Source of the DNA: Calonectria ilicicola
Lineage: Eukaryota; Ascomycota; Sordariomycetes; Hypocreales; Nectriaceae
Reading direction: 5' to 3'
Length of the DNA: 64,000 bases
Assembly: GCA_020809705.1 (NCBI GenBank)
Contig: CP085826.1
Span: forward strand, 6,572,001 to 6,636,000
Shown: positions 50,603 to 62,964 of the stretch, one piece after another
Numbering within the stretch: the stretch's first letter is position 1
How the letters are laid out: every line of letters begins with the position of its first letter
Notes under the pieces: generated by a model
Databases searched by the model: none
What the model was told of the DNA's origin: nothing
The model's input: only the letters and a program-made list of their open reading frames with translations
Position numbers and translations under genes: made by a program

Positions 50603-51122
50603 GCCTGCACCAGCACCAACCCTAGTACCAGCGCGCGCCAGTTCGAGGGCCAGGGCACCAAGATCGATCTCCTACCGAAATTGCTTACCTGCTTCCTTCC
50701 GGTGCAGGTAGGTCGCCTCTGCGATGGCTCTAGTACTGGTACAGAAAGCCGTCGCCATCGCTTATCTGACTGCTCAGTATTCAGTACTCAGTACTGGGTC
50801 GAAGCGTCTTAGCCACCTGGCCAGGGCAGCGAACCATCCCGAATGGCAGGCGAACTTAGGGAGCGATGGATCGATCGAGACAACTCCCCCAAATGCGGCA
50901 TTGCATCGGAGCGGCAGCCCCTAAAGTCCCTTCTGTCCCTTCTAGGCATCGCCTGCACCGGGGCGCCCTCAGAGCTGATGCACTGGAGTCGTTTGGGTGT
51001 CCACTAGGGCACCGCTGACCGCAGGCCAACCACTGAAAGCTAGCGTCTGGGTGACACAGATGGGCCTACGGGGCTCCATCAGCAGTTTCCTGCATGCTTC
51101 TCCAGTGGAAATTTGGAGCGAG

Positions 51123-51138
51123 AAAAAAAAAAAAAAAA
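51123..51138. repeat. 16-nt A homopolymer
   Basis: Sixteen consecutive A in the region upstream of the DUF2457-like gene. Confidence 0.85.
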
Positions 51139-51549
51139 CCTCGCCCTCGCCTCGTGCCAGTAAAATTTCCCACAACGTGCACCAGCCAGCGCCAAGACAC
51201 TGGTGATTGGCACAGAGCCTCTGTTTTTGTTCTATTTTTTTTTTTTCTTTTCCTGATCCAATGTTTCCTGCTGCAGCCCCAATTTTTATCCGTTCCAGGC
51301 TGGGTAATCCGAACAATGATTTCCCTGGTCCCTCTAATTAGAGACGGAGGGAGCTCCGTATCAGTCCCGCGCCTTTGTCGTCGTTGGCCCCAACCTGTTG
51401 CTGTTTTACTGCTTTTGGCCGAGGTTGGCGGTCCTTTGCCGCTTACTTTTGTGTACTGTACGGAGTCTGAACGGCTTGCTTTGCAAGCTGTATGGGTCGG
51501 CTTATTAACAGCAGGGTTGACAAACACCAGCTGCTTCCATTCATCCATC

Positions 51550-52431
51550 CATCGCGTGCCCCCTCCCATTTATTCCTGCGCACCACTTGATCATTCTGCT
51601 CCCCTTTCTCCCTTACCGCTGTACTCGCTCCAGCTCCTCTCCCTGCGCACAAGCCCAGCATCTCGGCGATCTGCCTCCCGTCGTTGGCCTCCCTTGGCCG
51701 CCAAGGCCTCCTTGTCTCTCTACCGTACGGCACCGTACGGCACCGTAACACTCGAGTGGGACGTCATCTGGAGCTTGCCAAGCCAGCGCTGCCTCTTCCA
51801 CTTCCACCACCCACCCACACAACATTAACCACGCTCGCCGCGCATCCACGCACCCACATCCGCATCCATCCTTGCATACACGCACTCCCACTCACACACC
51901 CCACACCCTCAATCCGACCCACTCGCTGCGACTATCCGTGCAACCAGTCCCTGCCAGTCCAGAGTCGCTGCCCGCTCGCCATCCTTCTAAAAGGCCCGTC
52001 CCTGGCCGTGTCCATGACCGGCTTCATCTCTTTCTACTGAAGCACTCGCCCTTTCTCGAGGCGGCTTCGTCTACCACCACACTCCATATACAGTCCTATC
52101 ATGTTTGTGTGCATGTTATAACAAATCTGTCCTCAGGGACACTCTTAACATCGCAACTCTCTTGACTTTGACTGTAAGCCGTCTTTAGACGTTTGCCGAC
52201 TCCGCACAACACCCTCAGCCGACTCTGCAACCACTCTCACCATCGCGCTCTCGACTCCATCCTTGCGACCCCAATCCAAACAATCGGCACATTTCAGGCC
52301 GGCCTTTGTTTTTCTCGACAAACATCGCCCATAGAACTGACTCCTGCCACGAGTTTCAAGTTTCAGCCCGGATCCCTGTTCCCTCAGTTCATATATCTCA
52401 TATCCCGCGAAACACCCCCACAGCCACTACC
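51550..52431 (+). promoter_or_regulatory. Pyrimidine-rich promoter/leader of the DUF2457-like gene
   Basis: The plus strand is strongly C/T-rich with CACCCAC-type repeats, typical of a fungal promoter and long 5' leader. Two short complete upstream frames lie in it: 52014-52040 (MTGFISFY) and 52101-52121 (MFVCML). No ATG lies between the second one and the main start at 52432. Whether both are in the mRNA depends on the transcription start, which I cannot see. Confidence 0.4.
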
Positions 52432-54597
52432 ATGACCACCAACATGATCGCTTCGAATCCTGATACCCTCTGGGCCACCCATGGCTCAGAAGAGTGCGAG
52501 GAAGCCGACGAGCCACCAGAGTTACGCTTCAAGCGCCAACCTGACTCGAACAAGTTTCAAAAGACGGCCATTCGACGTCCCAGTGGAAACGCTTCTTTGC
52601 TGACCAAGGCCATCATGGGTCACTCAGATGACGACTTCACTCCCCAGGCTCACGAAGTTTCCCACCCCATTTTGTCCCACACTCAACGAAGGCGCTCGCT
52701 CGCAAGCAACATCAGTCTCGCTTCAACTGCCGATTTGACGAGTGACACTGGTCTTACAAGCCCTTCGCGACCAAACACTCCTAGCCCCCCACTCCCCGAG
52801 ATGGCTATGCTGCGATTAGACGGACACACTCCCACCGATCCCAAGCATGTTTCCCTTCTTGGCGCTGCCGTCAGGCTTCAGGGTCAGCTTCACCCAGCCT
52901 CTGATGCTCCTCGGAAACGGAGCATTCAGTTTGCCTGTGGTGGCAAGCCCCCCGTTCAAGAGGCTAACCTGCGTGCTCAGCCAATGGTTAAGACGCCCTC
53001 CGCCCAAGAGGCTCCTCGTCGACCTTGCATTAAGTTTGCTTGCCCTGCGCGACCGGCTTCAACCCAGAACACCCCCCCTCAGCCTATTCCCTCGCAGATG
53101 AACCAGGCGTCCCATCATGCCAAATCTGAGGCTCCTTCCACGCCGAAGAGGACTTCAGTACTAGCCATTCCCTCCTCGGCCACGCCTCGCCAAACTGGGC
53201 CACGCCGACCCTCCAGCACTCGACCCAAGTTTCTCCGAGCCAACTCCAAGGATCTGACCAACGATGGATCCCAATTTCACGAGTTTGCCTCTGGAATTGC
53301 GCGCGAAGAGGATTGGATCCGTCACGAGAGCCCCATTGCCAAGAAGAAGCTTACCATTAACGATACCCTGACCAAGGAGAATGACATTCGTCGCTTGGCA
53401 ACTGAAGCGGAAGAGGAGGCTGAGGAAGAAGACGAGATTAATGGTGAGGAAGATGAGGATGCTGTTGATGACGAAGACGATGAGGATGACGACGACGTCG
53501 ACGTTGCGGTGGATGAGGAAGACGAGGATGAAGATGAGGATGAGGAAGACGACGATTCCGACGGTTACCACACCGACGAGGAAACTGGGTTTGCTGATTC
53601 TGACGAGGATGACGAGGACGACGACATGCTTCTTTGGACTCCTAGCCAGAACACTGCCATTCCCATCGGTTCATCGGCTCCTACAGCCCGTCGACTCTCT
53701 ATCAACGAGCACTCTGATTCCTCAATCACGACTCAAAACAGCCATCCCCACACTCGCCGTGAGAAGGTTAGACGAATGAAGCGTCGAGAAGAAGCCCCTG
53801 ATCTTCCCGACAGCACTGATTTTGTTTGTGGCACACTTGATGAAGACAGACCTCTTGAGGAGGCTTATATGTCTTGTCTTGCTGCTCGTCGAAACGGGAA
53901 GCTTCGCACTATCCCACAGGATATTGACCCTAGTTTCCCCGCCTCGGACCCCGAGGATGACAACGAGTGTGAAGTATTCAACCCAGTTCATCATGACAGT
54001 GATGACGATGATGAGTGGCTTCATGGCAAGATGGAAGATATTCACCATGAGCATGATCGTTCACGACGTAGGAGAAAGAGCAACATTTCTCCCAAGCGCT
54101 TCCGATCACCTCCACCAAAGCGACATCACTCCCCCCCTCCGAAGAATCGTGGCCGATCACCAAAACCCTTGTTCGACCATCCTTCACCAGGAAAAGCGAG
54201 ATCTCCTGGCAGAGCTCCTAGGCCCATGACCACACCCCTTGGATCTCCCCGCTGCGGGCAGATGAAGTATAATCTCGCTGGCCGCCCCGGACTTACATTT
54301 ACCAAGTCTCTTCCCCGTGCTGGTGCCATGTTCTTTCTGAAGCAGCATTGCCGTAACCAGAAGGCCAATCAAGACCAAGACATTCACCTTCGTGGTGCAA
54401 TTGACATTGTCAAGGGCTTGGAAAGCAAGCGTCAGCGACGCAAAGAAAAGTTCTTTCAAAAGTATTGCAATCGCGCACGCCGGGGTCAGATCCCTGAGCG
54501 TCGGCCACAGCCCGGTCGAGGTGCCGAGCGCATGAGAGAGCTGGGCCTTTTGATGGCTGGCAAGAAGGACCAGGGCAATTATGTCCTCTCCGTCTAA
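52432..54597 (+). CDS. Acidic nuclear-type protein, DUF2457-like
   Basis: A single-exon gene of 721 codons; I take the first ATG of the frame (MTTNMIASNPDTLW), because the open frame further upstream has no ATG. Its overall layout and conserved ends match the fungal family annotated as DUF2457, whose biochemical role is unknown. Residues 1-300 are Ser/Pro-rich and disordered with short repeated motifs (RKRSIQFACGGK, RRPCIKFACPAR). Residues about 320-405 are an almost continuous Asp/Glu tract. An Arg/Ser/Pro-rich stretch of the RSPPPKRHHSPPPK type follows at about 540-610. The last 110 residues are basic and predicted helical (SLPRAGAMFFLKQHCRNQK...), and look like the conserved core. There is no signal peptide or membrane span. 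The acidic plus RS-like composition suggests a nuclear protein binding histones, RNA or chromatin; that is inference. Confidence 0.85.
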   Translation: MTTNMIASNPDTLWATHGSEECEEADEPPELRFKRQPDSNKFQKTAIRRPSGNASLLTKAIMGHSDDDFTPQAHEVSHPILSHTQRRRSLASNISLASTADLTSDTGLTSPSRPNTPSPPLPEMAMLRLDGHTPTDPKHVSLLGAAVRLQGQLHPASDAPRKRSIQFACGGKPPVQEANLRAQPMVKTPSAQEAPRRPCIKFACPARPASTQNTPPQPIPSQMNQASHHAKSEAPSTPKRTSVLAIPSSATPRQTGPRRPSSTRPKFLRANSKDLTNDGSQFHEFASGIAREEDWIRHESPIAKKKLTINDTLTKENDIRRLATEAEEEAEEEDEINGEEDEDAVDDEDDEDDDDVDVAVDEEDEDEDEDEEDDDSDGYHTDEETGFADSDEDDEDDDMLLWTPSQNTAIPIGSSAPTARRLSINEHSDSSITTQNSHPHTRREKVRRMKRREEAPDLPDSTDFVCGTLDEDRPLEEAYMSCLAARRNGKLRTIPQDIDPSFPASDPEDDNECEVFNPVHHDSDDDDEWLHGKMEDIHHEHDRSRRRRKSNISPKRFRSPPPKRHHSPPPKNRGRSPKPLFDHPSPGKARSPGRAPRPMTTPLGSPRCGQMKYNLAGRPGLTFTKSLPRAGAMFFLKQHCRNQKANQDQDIHLRGAIDIVKGLESKRQRRKEKFFQKYCNRARRGQIPERRPQPGRGAERMRELGLLMAGKKDQGNYVLSV

Positions 54598-55598
54598 TCA
54601 AAAGTTTCTTTGTTTCATTTCAAAAAATCGAGGTCGACACGGCGACCCTCATGGTTTGCATGTCAGGAGTACATTGCATCACATACGAATTTAACTTGAT
54701 GATGAGATCTGACCTTTTTTCTTTTTTTTCTTCTTTTTCTTTTCTTCCCTGGTTTGAAAACCGGAGATTATTCAATTGTATCTATTATACATTGCGGCGG
54801 CGCTAAGCATATATTGGGTGTTGGTGGATTCATTATTCTGGTCTATTTTTTTTCTTTGTGGTTGTATTGCATTGGGCGGGCGGTCGGAACAAACATTCAC
54901 TGGAAAGCCGTTCGAAATTGTTTGGATACCCCTGACAAGGCATTAGGCGTGATGGGTTTCCCTGCTTGGCGTTGAAATGGAGGCAGGCATATGATGACGA
55001 CAAAATTATATATCAATGATGACACTGTTACCATTAGTTGATGAAGCCATCGTGGCGTTAATGTGCCTAGTAACCATGAGAACAACGTGTCATAAATCTT
55101 GGCCTAACCAATCTTGGAAGCCATCTCCAGACAACAGGACTTCAAAGGGTGTGAACTGAAGCACATGATGTTTATCAAAACGGCAATGGCCATTCCGAGC
55201 AGTTTCCGACGAACGGAATCCGGGCTGATTCCTGGTGTCCGGGTCATGCATATGGTGCGGATGCACTGTTTGCTCGGCAACATGCGGGGAACAGGGAAGT
55301 TGCAAAATTCGATGCAAGGAAGATAGCGACGGATATAACACTATCAAGTGTGCGTAGAGTTCTGAGAGGCATCTCATGACAGTCACTTAGAATGGTCCGG
55401 GTGCTTAGCAACAGGCCACGTAGTGTTGCCTGGAAATTTAGGCCCCACACGGCGTCACCCTTTCTGCCAGCTTTCGATGTTTAAGGACTCCTTCGGTTCA
55501 CCGTTCAACAACATCGACGATAACGACGACAAATACCCACCTTTGGTTGCGGAACCGACTCGAATCGATTTAATACTCCTCTCAACACATCACCGACC
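54598..55598. other. Intergenic DNA between the DUF2457-like gene and SAR1
   Basis: It starts with the 3' flank of the DUF2457-like gene (T-rich around 54.71-54.75 kb) and ends with the SAR1 promoter and leader. An upstream ATG at 55477 opens a frame that overlaps the SAR1 start. I see no other gene. Confidence 0.6.
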
Positions 55599-56477
<879 letters not shown>

Positions 56478-57188
56478 AGGGCAGACGATGGAGAGAGAGA
56501 GCTGTAGAGGGCTATACCAGTGTGCAAGTGGGGGGACAAGGAAGCATAGTGCTCATCCACTGTTTATGAGGTTCAGACTTCTGTTTTAGGCGAACTTTTT
56601 TGGTCGTGCAAATTCTACAATACCATCATAATAGCCGAGATGATCGTTGGGAATCCCCCCCTGGGGTTGCTCAGGCGAAAGTGCTGAAAGGGGAAGACGC
56701 TGCCAGGACGCTGCTTGTGCCGGGGGGGCGAAGAAATCAAGGGATCTGGATCGCTGGAATGGAATGTACAGCCTGCACATGGTACATCTACGTAGAGAAG
56801 GCATCTGACTAGATCATCTTGCAACAGTTTCTGGCCATGTGTTAATGGGGTCGACACCAATATTTTCACCATTATCTGTCAGAATCCATGACGGGACCAA
56901 GCACCTCGGCTCCGCCATGAGGAACGCCGTCAGCGGGGCTCATGAAGCCGGGGCGTGCGCCGCCTGTACCACTTGCAGCACTGTTGGCCCTTAGAGGTAC
57001 TTTACCCCAACGAAAAGCGACGTCATCCCATTTTGGCACATTGTCGCATCACGGGTGCCACCCAACAGAGCTCTTTCATGAGTCGCAATTCCATTCTTTT
57101 CCACCCTTTTCACCTCGCCGCTTACTTTGACTCTTCCCCTGCCGCCCCATCGATATGGAGGACAGTCTCGGTTGATGATACGCCCATC
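56478..57188. other. Intergenic DNA between SAR1 and the patatin lipase gene
   Basis: About 710 nt holding the SAR1 3' flank and the promoter/leader of the lipase gene. An in-frame ATG at 57078 is an alternative, 37-codon-longer start for the lipase. Nothing else is seen. Confidence 0.6.
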
Positions 57189-59556
57189 ATGTCGCAACCG
57201 TACGTGTCTTACTTTGCCCGAGATTCCAATTTCGATTTCCCACCCGAGTCCTTCGAGCCCTCATTGCTTCCGGAGGGCGACGTCGAATTCATCGACCCGC
57301 GCGACCTCGACGCCTTTGAGAAGGCCCTGCAAGCCCCAGATCCCTTGCAAAGCCCGACCGACGAGACGGGATCTCGCTCGCCGCGCAGCCCATCGAGAAT
57401 CACAAAGAGACCTTCCCAGTCAGAATCTGGCATTGAAAATGATGTCGCTGCCATTGCAGCTGCGGCGAATGCCGCATCGGGGGACCTGCCGCCGCCACCG
57501 ACGTCGAGCCAAGGAACCTTTATCACGGCGCAGAATGATTGGGCCCCCGTGAACTCGCGGGTGTATCGCAACAAGCGGGGTTTGAAAAAGAAGAAGAAAT
57601 ACAAGAAGGGCGCAGGTAGCAAGGGCGCTGTTGAAGGCTTGCTGGGTACTCGAACCGTTGACGAGACACGAGAAGGATACCTCTACCAGCTTCTGAAATG
57701 GCCTCTTTTGGGCTTTGTTTTCTCATGGCTTGCTGGGCTGGCGATGGCCTACCTCTCGACACGGTTGTACATTTGGATCTTCGAGCACTTTTTCACTTGG
57801 CGAGGTCGGCGCGAGCAACTGCGACGTAGTATGCGAAACACTTCAAACTACAACGATTGGGTCACTGCTGCCAAGGAGCTGGACAACTATCTTGGCCGAC
57901 AGAGCTGGAAGGAGGAGAACGATTTTGCATATTATGATTCTAAAACTGTTCGTCGTGTGTGGGAACAGATCAAGAAGACGAGAGCCTGCGCAGAGGAACA
58001 GGAAACTGGAAATAACAAAGGCGATGGCGGCAAGGCTGTTGATGACCTCAGGAGCTTGATAGAGGCGTGCGTCAAGAATAATTTTGTTGGCGTTGAGAAC
58101 TCAAGGCTATACAGCCAGACGTACTATGGCACCAAGAACCTTGTACAAAATTTCCTGGATGAGGGTGAGTTCTTTTTCTCTCCATATTTTTTGTTATTAT
58201 TATTATTATTTAGGAACAATTGGGGAGTACTAAAGCCGAAACTAACTCTTGATAGTGGAAAAGAGCTTGAAATTCTTGATTCAAACTAAACAGCTTGAGA
58301 TGGAGCAGAAGCGAGTCCTCTTCAAGCATGTTTATGCAAACTACGGACGAACAGCTCTGTGCCTCTCCGGAGGAGCTGCCTTTGCATATTACCACCTCGG
58401 AGTTGTTAAAGCGTTGTTGGATGCGGACCTTCTGCCTGATGTCATTACTGGAACCAGCGGCGGTGCTTTAATCGCTGCGTTAGTGGCCACCAGGACTAAC
58501 GAGGAATTGAAGGAACTTCTTATTCCTGCGCTAGCAGAAAGAATCAATGCCTGCAGCGAGCCCTTTACCACATGGATTCCGCGGTGGTGGAAAACTGGCG
58601 CACGATTCGATTCAGTGGACTGGGCTCAGAGGTGCAGTTGGTGGACTCGAGGTTCCTTGACCTTTCGAGAGGCATATGAGCGAACGGGCCGCATCCTCAA
58701 CGTGACCTGTGTCCCAGCTGACCCCCATTCACCCACGATTCTTTGCAATTATCTGACAAGTCCGGATTGTGTCATTTGGTCAGCAGTACTGGCATCAGCG
58801 GCAGTCCCTGGTATCTTGAACCCTGTGGTGCTGATGATGAAGTGCCGGGATGGAACTCTTGTGCCGTACTCCTTTGGCCACAAGTGGAAGGATGGCAGTT
58901 TGCGGACCGACATTCCAATCAAGGCCCTCAATACTCACTTCAACGTTAACTTTACCATCGTTAGCCAGGTTAATCCACACATCAACCTTTTCTTCTTCTC
59001 GTCGCGGGGGTCAGTCGGACACCCTGTTACGCACCGCAAAGGTCGAGGATGGCGTGGAGGTTATCTCATGTCAGCATTCGAAAATTACCTGAAGCTCGAC
59101 ATGAACAAGTGGCTCAAGTTTATCCGATCTGCAGAGCTACTGCCACGGCCGTTGGGGCAGGACTGGAGCCAGCTGTGGCTGCAGCAGTTTAGCGGGACAA
59201 TCACTATTTGGCCTAAGTCAATCCTGTCTGACTTTTGGCATATTCTATCTGATCCAGATCCACCGAGACTTGCACGCATGCTTCACGAAGGGAGACAGAG
59301 TGCTTTCCCTAAGCTCAAGTTTGTTTCGAACAGACTTATGTTGGAACGCCTTGTTGAGCAGGGGCGACGAGAGACACGACCGTGGGTGCGCAGAGGTAGC
59401 CTTCAGACAATCATGAGCGATGAAGACTTGCGCAGCCTGTTGGTAAAGGAAATTTCTAACAGCGGCACAACCGAGGACGAGACGACAGATGTGGAGGATC
59501 TCAACGGACTTGGGACAGGCCTGGGGATGACAGCTCTAGACGAGAAGAGTGACTGA
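57189..59556 (+). CDS. Patatin-like triacylglycerol lipase/phospholipase with DUF3336
   Basis: This belongs to the family of yeast Tgl3/4/5, lipid-droplet and ER lipases that hydrolyse triacylglycerol or lysophospholipid. Exon 1 is 57189-58164, the intron 58165-58255 (91 nt, GTGAGT donor, AACTAAC branch, GATAG acceptor), exon 2 58256-59556; the product is 758 aa. Residues 1-160 are disordered with a basic patch (KRGLKKKKKYKKGAG). A hydrophobic stretch at about 168-203 may be a membrane hairpin. The DUF3336-type region (YYGTKNLVQNFLDE) follows. The patatin core has the oxyanion segment CLSGGAAFAYYHLG, the nucleophile Ser393 in GTSGG and Asp538 in DGS, so the catalytic dyad is complete. The segment QVNPHINLFFFSSRGSVG is typical of the subfamily. 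The acidic C-terminus is low-complexity. An ATG at 57078 would add 37 residues; I prefer 57189 because MSQPYVSYFARDSNFDFPPE reads as the conserved N-terminus. Confidence 0.92.
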
Positions 59557-60550
59557 TCCTCCTTAGAGGTGGGATGGCAGAAGTAAAGAATAATGAGTAC
59601 TACTAGTAGACGTCCTAGAAATGGGCATTGGCGGTAGTCTGAACTTGTTTGGCGTTGGATGGAGTCTCCATATTAGAATGTAGGATTAGGTTTGCATACA
59701 TGAATCATTAGGGAACATAGGACAGTAGGAAATGATTAATTGATTGATTATTGTATTACACTAAAAATGACGAGCTTTACTGTTCGATTGTGATGGTGAT
59801 GGTGGGTGATGAAGAAAAAAAAATATGTGTTCACTGGTATCGACGAAGAATCAATTCATCCAATCCATGGGTATGATTGGCGTCGGTAGATGGGAACCTG
59901 GCTTCTGATGTCACAGGGCTGAGGACCAACGCTAAAATAAAGCTTACCAACAGGGTGACAGAATATACGGCACAGTGTCAACTTGGATGATGATTATGCG
60001 GGGAATTAGAAGGGGAAAAAAAAGAAAAAAAGCCAAATCCAGGCAAGTAGAAATATGTATTGAGAAAGACACATGGGGCGCTGTGATTGCGGTTCATTTG
60101 GTTGTGCACTTGGATGCACTATCCAACATGCTCATCTTGCCATGTCCTTATGCTTCTGAATGTCTCAGTCCATTAGTGCAGTGTGGCGTCCTTTTTGTCA
60201 CCTCCCCTGCTTACCTACACGGGCTCGGGCTGAGAGAACACGGTGGCGCGTATTTTCGGCACACAGCCAAGTGTTACCGGAGGTACCTGAAAATGGGAGA
60301 TGGACGGATAATCCGACGACCCGCAGCAGGCCAGCCAACCAACAACGGGCTGCGTGGCCGTAACATTTTCAGGACACTCTACACCAAATCGAGCTGTGCA
60401 ACTGGACCTTCCCTTGCACCTTGCAAACCTCTCCCCCTCAAGACAAGAGGAACTGGACAACACACGCTCTTTTGGTATTTCTTATTCTTAAATTAATCTT
60501 TTGTCTTTTCTTCCTCCGCGAGCCAGGTCTGAGCTCGCTCAATTGTCAAG
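59557..60550. other. Intergenic DNA between the lipase gene and SEC63
   Basis: About 1 kb. The left part is AT-rich with GATT and GATGGT runs (lipase 3' flank). The right part turns pyrimidine-rich just before the SEC63 start. No gene is seen. Confidence 0.6.
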
Positions 60551-62964
60551 ATGAGTTCAGACTACTCGTATGACGAGCAGGTACGCCGCCCGCACTTCTT
60601 TAACACGTCTCCCAATCGCCGCTGTCGCTGTCGCTGTCGCTGTTTTTGTGCCCTCGTGGTCACTTTTGCTTGCAACTTGCGCAATGTGCTCCGGTGCAAC
60701 TGCACTGCACTCTCGTTTCCCAAAATCCATTTCTGAAGCTCTGCTAACCGCAACCTCTCTCCCAACAGGGCCAGTTCTTCCCTTTCTTCATTCTCACCCT
60801 CACCGGTCTGGTCACCGTCCCCCTGACCTACTCCCTTCTTCGCCCCAGCACAGATGAAGATGCCCTGGCGCCACGTATCCAAACCGACTACAAGACGGAG
60901 CATGCTTCCACCGTCGACGCGCTGAAGAGCGCCCAGAAGCGCAAGCAGTGGAGGGTCAAGCGGGCCATCTTCGTCGTGGTGGGGTGGGCTATCATGGGTG
61001 CCATGGTCTATCTTATTACTATCACCCAGCCCACCGTTCACAAAATTTGGAACCCTTATGACATTCTGGGCATTTCTGAGGTAAGAATTGCTCCTTGCGC
61101 GGCTGCGGCGCGTTGCACTAGGAACCTACCCCCCTAACATGAATTGTGTCCTTAGTCCGCCACCGAGAAGCAAATCAAGTCACACTACAAGCGTCTATCT
61201 GTCAAGTTCCACCCCGACAAGATCCGACCCGACCCGGCTAAGAACGAGACCGCCGAGTCTCTCAACGACTACTACGTCGAACTCACCAAAGCTTACCAGG
61301 CCTTGACTGACGAGGATATCCGCAACAACTACATCCAGTTTGGCCACCCCGATGGCAAGCAGAGCTTCAGCATTGGTATCGCCCTCCCCAAGTTTATGGT
61401 CGAAGATGGCAACGGCAAGTATGTTGTTCTCATATACACCCTTCTCCTCGGAGTCCTGCTCCCCTACATGGTTGGTTCCTGGTGGTACGGCACCAAGAGG
61501 ATGTCAAAGGAGGGTGTCCTCATGGAGAGCGCCAACAACCTGTTCCGCCAATACGAGGATGACATGAACGAGGGCGCTATTATCACTGCTCTTAGCACTG
61601 GAAAGGAATTCGAGGACGTCTTCAAGGGCGACAAGGCTGATGCAGGTCTGGCCAAGGTTGAATCGCGCATTACCGCCGAGGGTCAGAATGGCACCTTCGC
61701 CTCTGGTATCACTGTCAAGGACAAGGAACAGCTTGAGGATCTCGAGAATGGTGTGCGACGCAAGACTCTCGCTCTGCTCTGGGCCTACCTAGGCCGCATC
61801 GAGCTTGATGATGCGACACTGACCAAGGCCAAGTACGAAGTCGGTCCTATCGCCCGTGCCTTGAACCAGTCATTTGCAGCCATCTCACTCGCCTACGGTA
61901 ATGTTGGTCCTATTGTCGGCGCATACACCACCAGCCAGCATCTGATCCAAGCCATTCCCCCCAAGGGCTCCCCTCTTCTCCAGCTCCCCAACTTCAACAA
62001 CTCAATTGTAGCCGCCGTCGAGGGTGACTCGAAGACCCACATGTCTGTTCAGCAGTTTATGGACCGTCCTGATGCTCAACGAAGAGAGCTTGCTGTGGGC
62101 AAGGGCCTCTTGACTGAGGAGCAGTACAAGACCGCCGTCTCTGTTGCCAAGCAGCTTCCCTACCTCCGTGTTGCTAAGTCTTTCTTCAAGGTCACTGGCG
62201 AACGCTTCATCATCCCCTCTTCTCTTGTCACCCTTGTCATCAAGGGCCGTTTTATCCCCCCTGGTACTGAGAATGTCCCCGCTGTCAACGAGCTTGACCT
62301 TGAGGATATCGATCCCGCCGAGGACGACTTGGAGGCTATCAGCGGTCGCAAGAAGATGATCAAGGGTCCTGACGGCAAGCTCATCCCTGTTGAAGAGCAG
62401 AGCATTCTCCCCCCTCGCGCATTTGCCCCCCACTACGCCCGTGACCACTCCCCTAAATGGTACGCTTTCCTCAGCGACTCCAAGCAAGGCAAGATGGCCG
62501 TCCCCCCCTTCGCTTTTACCCGATTCGACCAGCCCATCATCGATGGAAACGGCAACCCAACCTTCAACATGCAAACACTCAAGGCCCAGTTCGCTGCCCC
62601 TCCCCAGGCCGGCCACTACACTTTTGTTCTCCATGTCATGTGTGATGCATATGTCGGTTTCGATACTAAGATGGAAGTGACCTTGGTTGTTGAGGAAGCC
62701 AGCAAAGCTGCGGCGATGCAGGCTGAAGATGAGATCAGCGAGCCCGAGGAAGGCAAGTTTTCCCCTCATGATCATTCCCCTTCAACGCAATCATTGACTA
62801 ACCTGTTTGCAGACTCTCTCGCTGGCCAAATGCACGCTCTCAAGACCGGTCAGGCTCCCAAGCCTCGCAGGAGGCAGGATGATGACTCTGATGATGAGAG
62901 TGGTACTGAAGAGGAGGACGATGATACCAGCGCGACCAACACTGATACGGAGGACGAGTCATGA
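60551..62964 (+). CDS. SEC63: Sec63, J-domain subunit of the ER protein translocon
   Basis: Sec63 works with Sec61/62 and recruits the luminal Hsp70 (Kar2/BiP) to pull proteins into the ER. Exons: 60551-60580, 60769-61080, 61156-62752 and 62813-62964; introns 188, 75 and 60 nt. The product is 696 aa. Membrane spans lie at about 13-34, 76-95 and 203-222. The luminal J domain between spans 2 and 3 has its HPD at 133-135 (VKFHPDK). The Brl/Sec63 domain follows (ALLWAYLGRIELDD, FKVTGERFIIPSSLVTLVIKGRF, VLHVMCDAYVGFD) and the tail is acidic. Exon 1 (MSSDYSYDEQ) is joined to GQFFPFF, the conserved start. Intron 3 is a GC-AG intron (GAAG|GCAAGT...TTGACTAAC...TTGCAG). It is 60 nt, has no stop and is in frame, so retention would insert 20 residues between EPEE and DSLAGQ. 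Intron 1 contains a GCTGTC repeat. Confidence 0.96.
60621..60643 (+). repeat. GCTGTC repeat in SEC63 intron 1
   Basis: Nearly four copies of GCTGTC inside the first SEC63 intron. Confidence 0.85.

Larger units (their letters stand above)
41605..52431. other. 10.8-kb gene-free divergent intergenic stretch
   Basis: It begins with the ATP16 promoter (minus strand), runs through AT-rich DNA to about 44.3 kb, then through GC-balanced DNA to the DUF2457-like gene. No gene is supported. A 143-codon ATG frame on the minus strand (44694-44263) is the only frame of note and matches nothing I know. A CCAGCA array lies at 50556-50602 and 16 A at 51123-51138. The last 900 nt are pyrimidine-rich and are probably promoter and leader of the next gene. 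Confidence 0.5.

Noticed and set aside
50427..50711. Possible Pro-Ala-repeat protein (94 codons)
   Set aside because: The protein-like part is only the CCAGCA minisatellite; flanking residues have no protein character.
51094..51828. 244-codon plus-strand frame upstream of the DUF2457-like gene
   Set aside because: It contains poly-Lys and poly-Phe from A and T homopolymers and low-complexity pyrimidine-derived residues; it is best read as promoter and leader DNA.
56955..57188. Longer N-terminus for the patatin lipase starting at 56955
   Set aside because: The codon at 56955 is GTG, and the translation before MSQPYVSYF is not protein-like; only the ATG at 57078 remains as a weak alternative.
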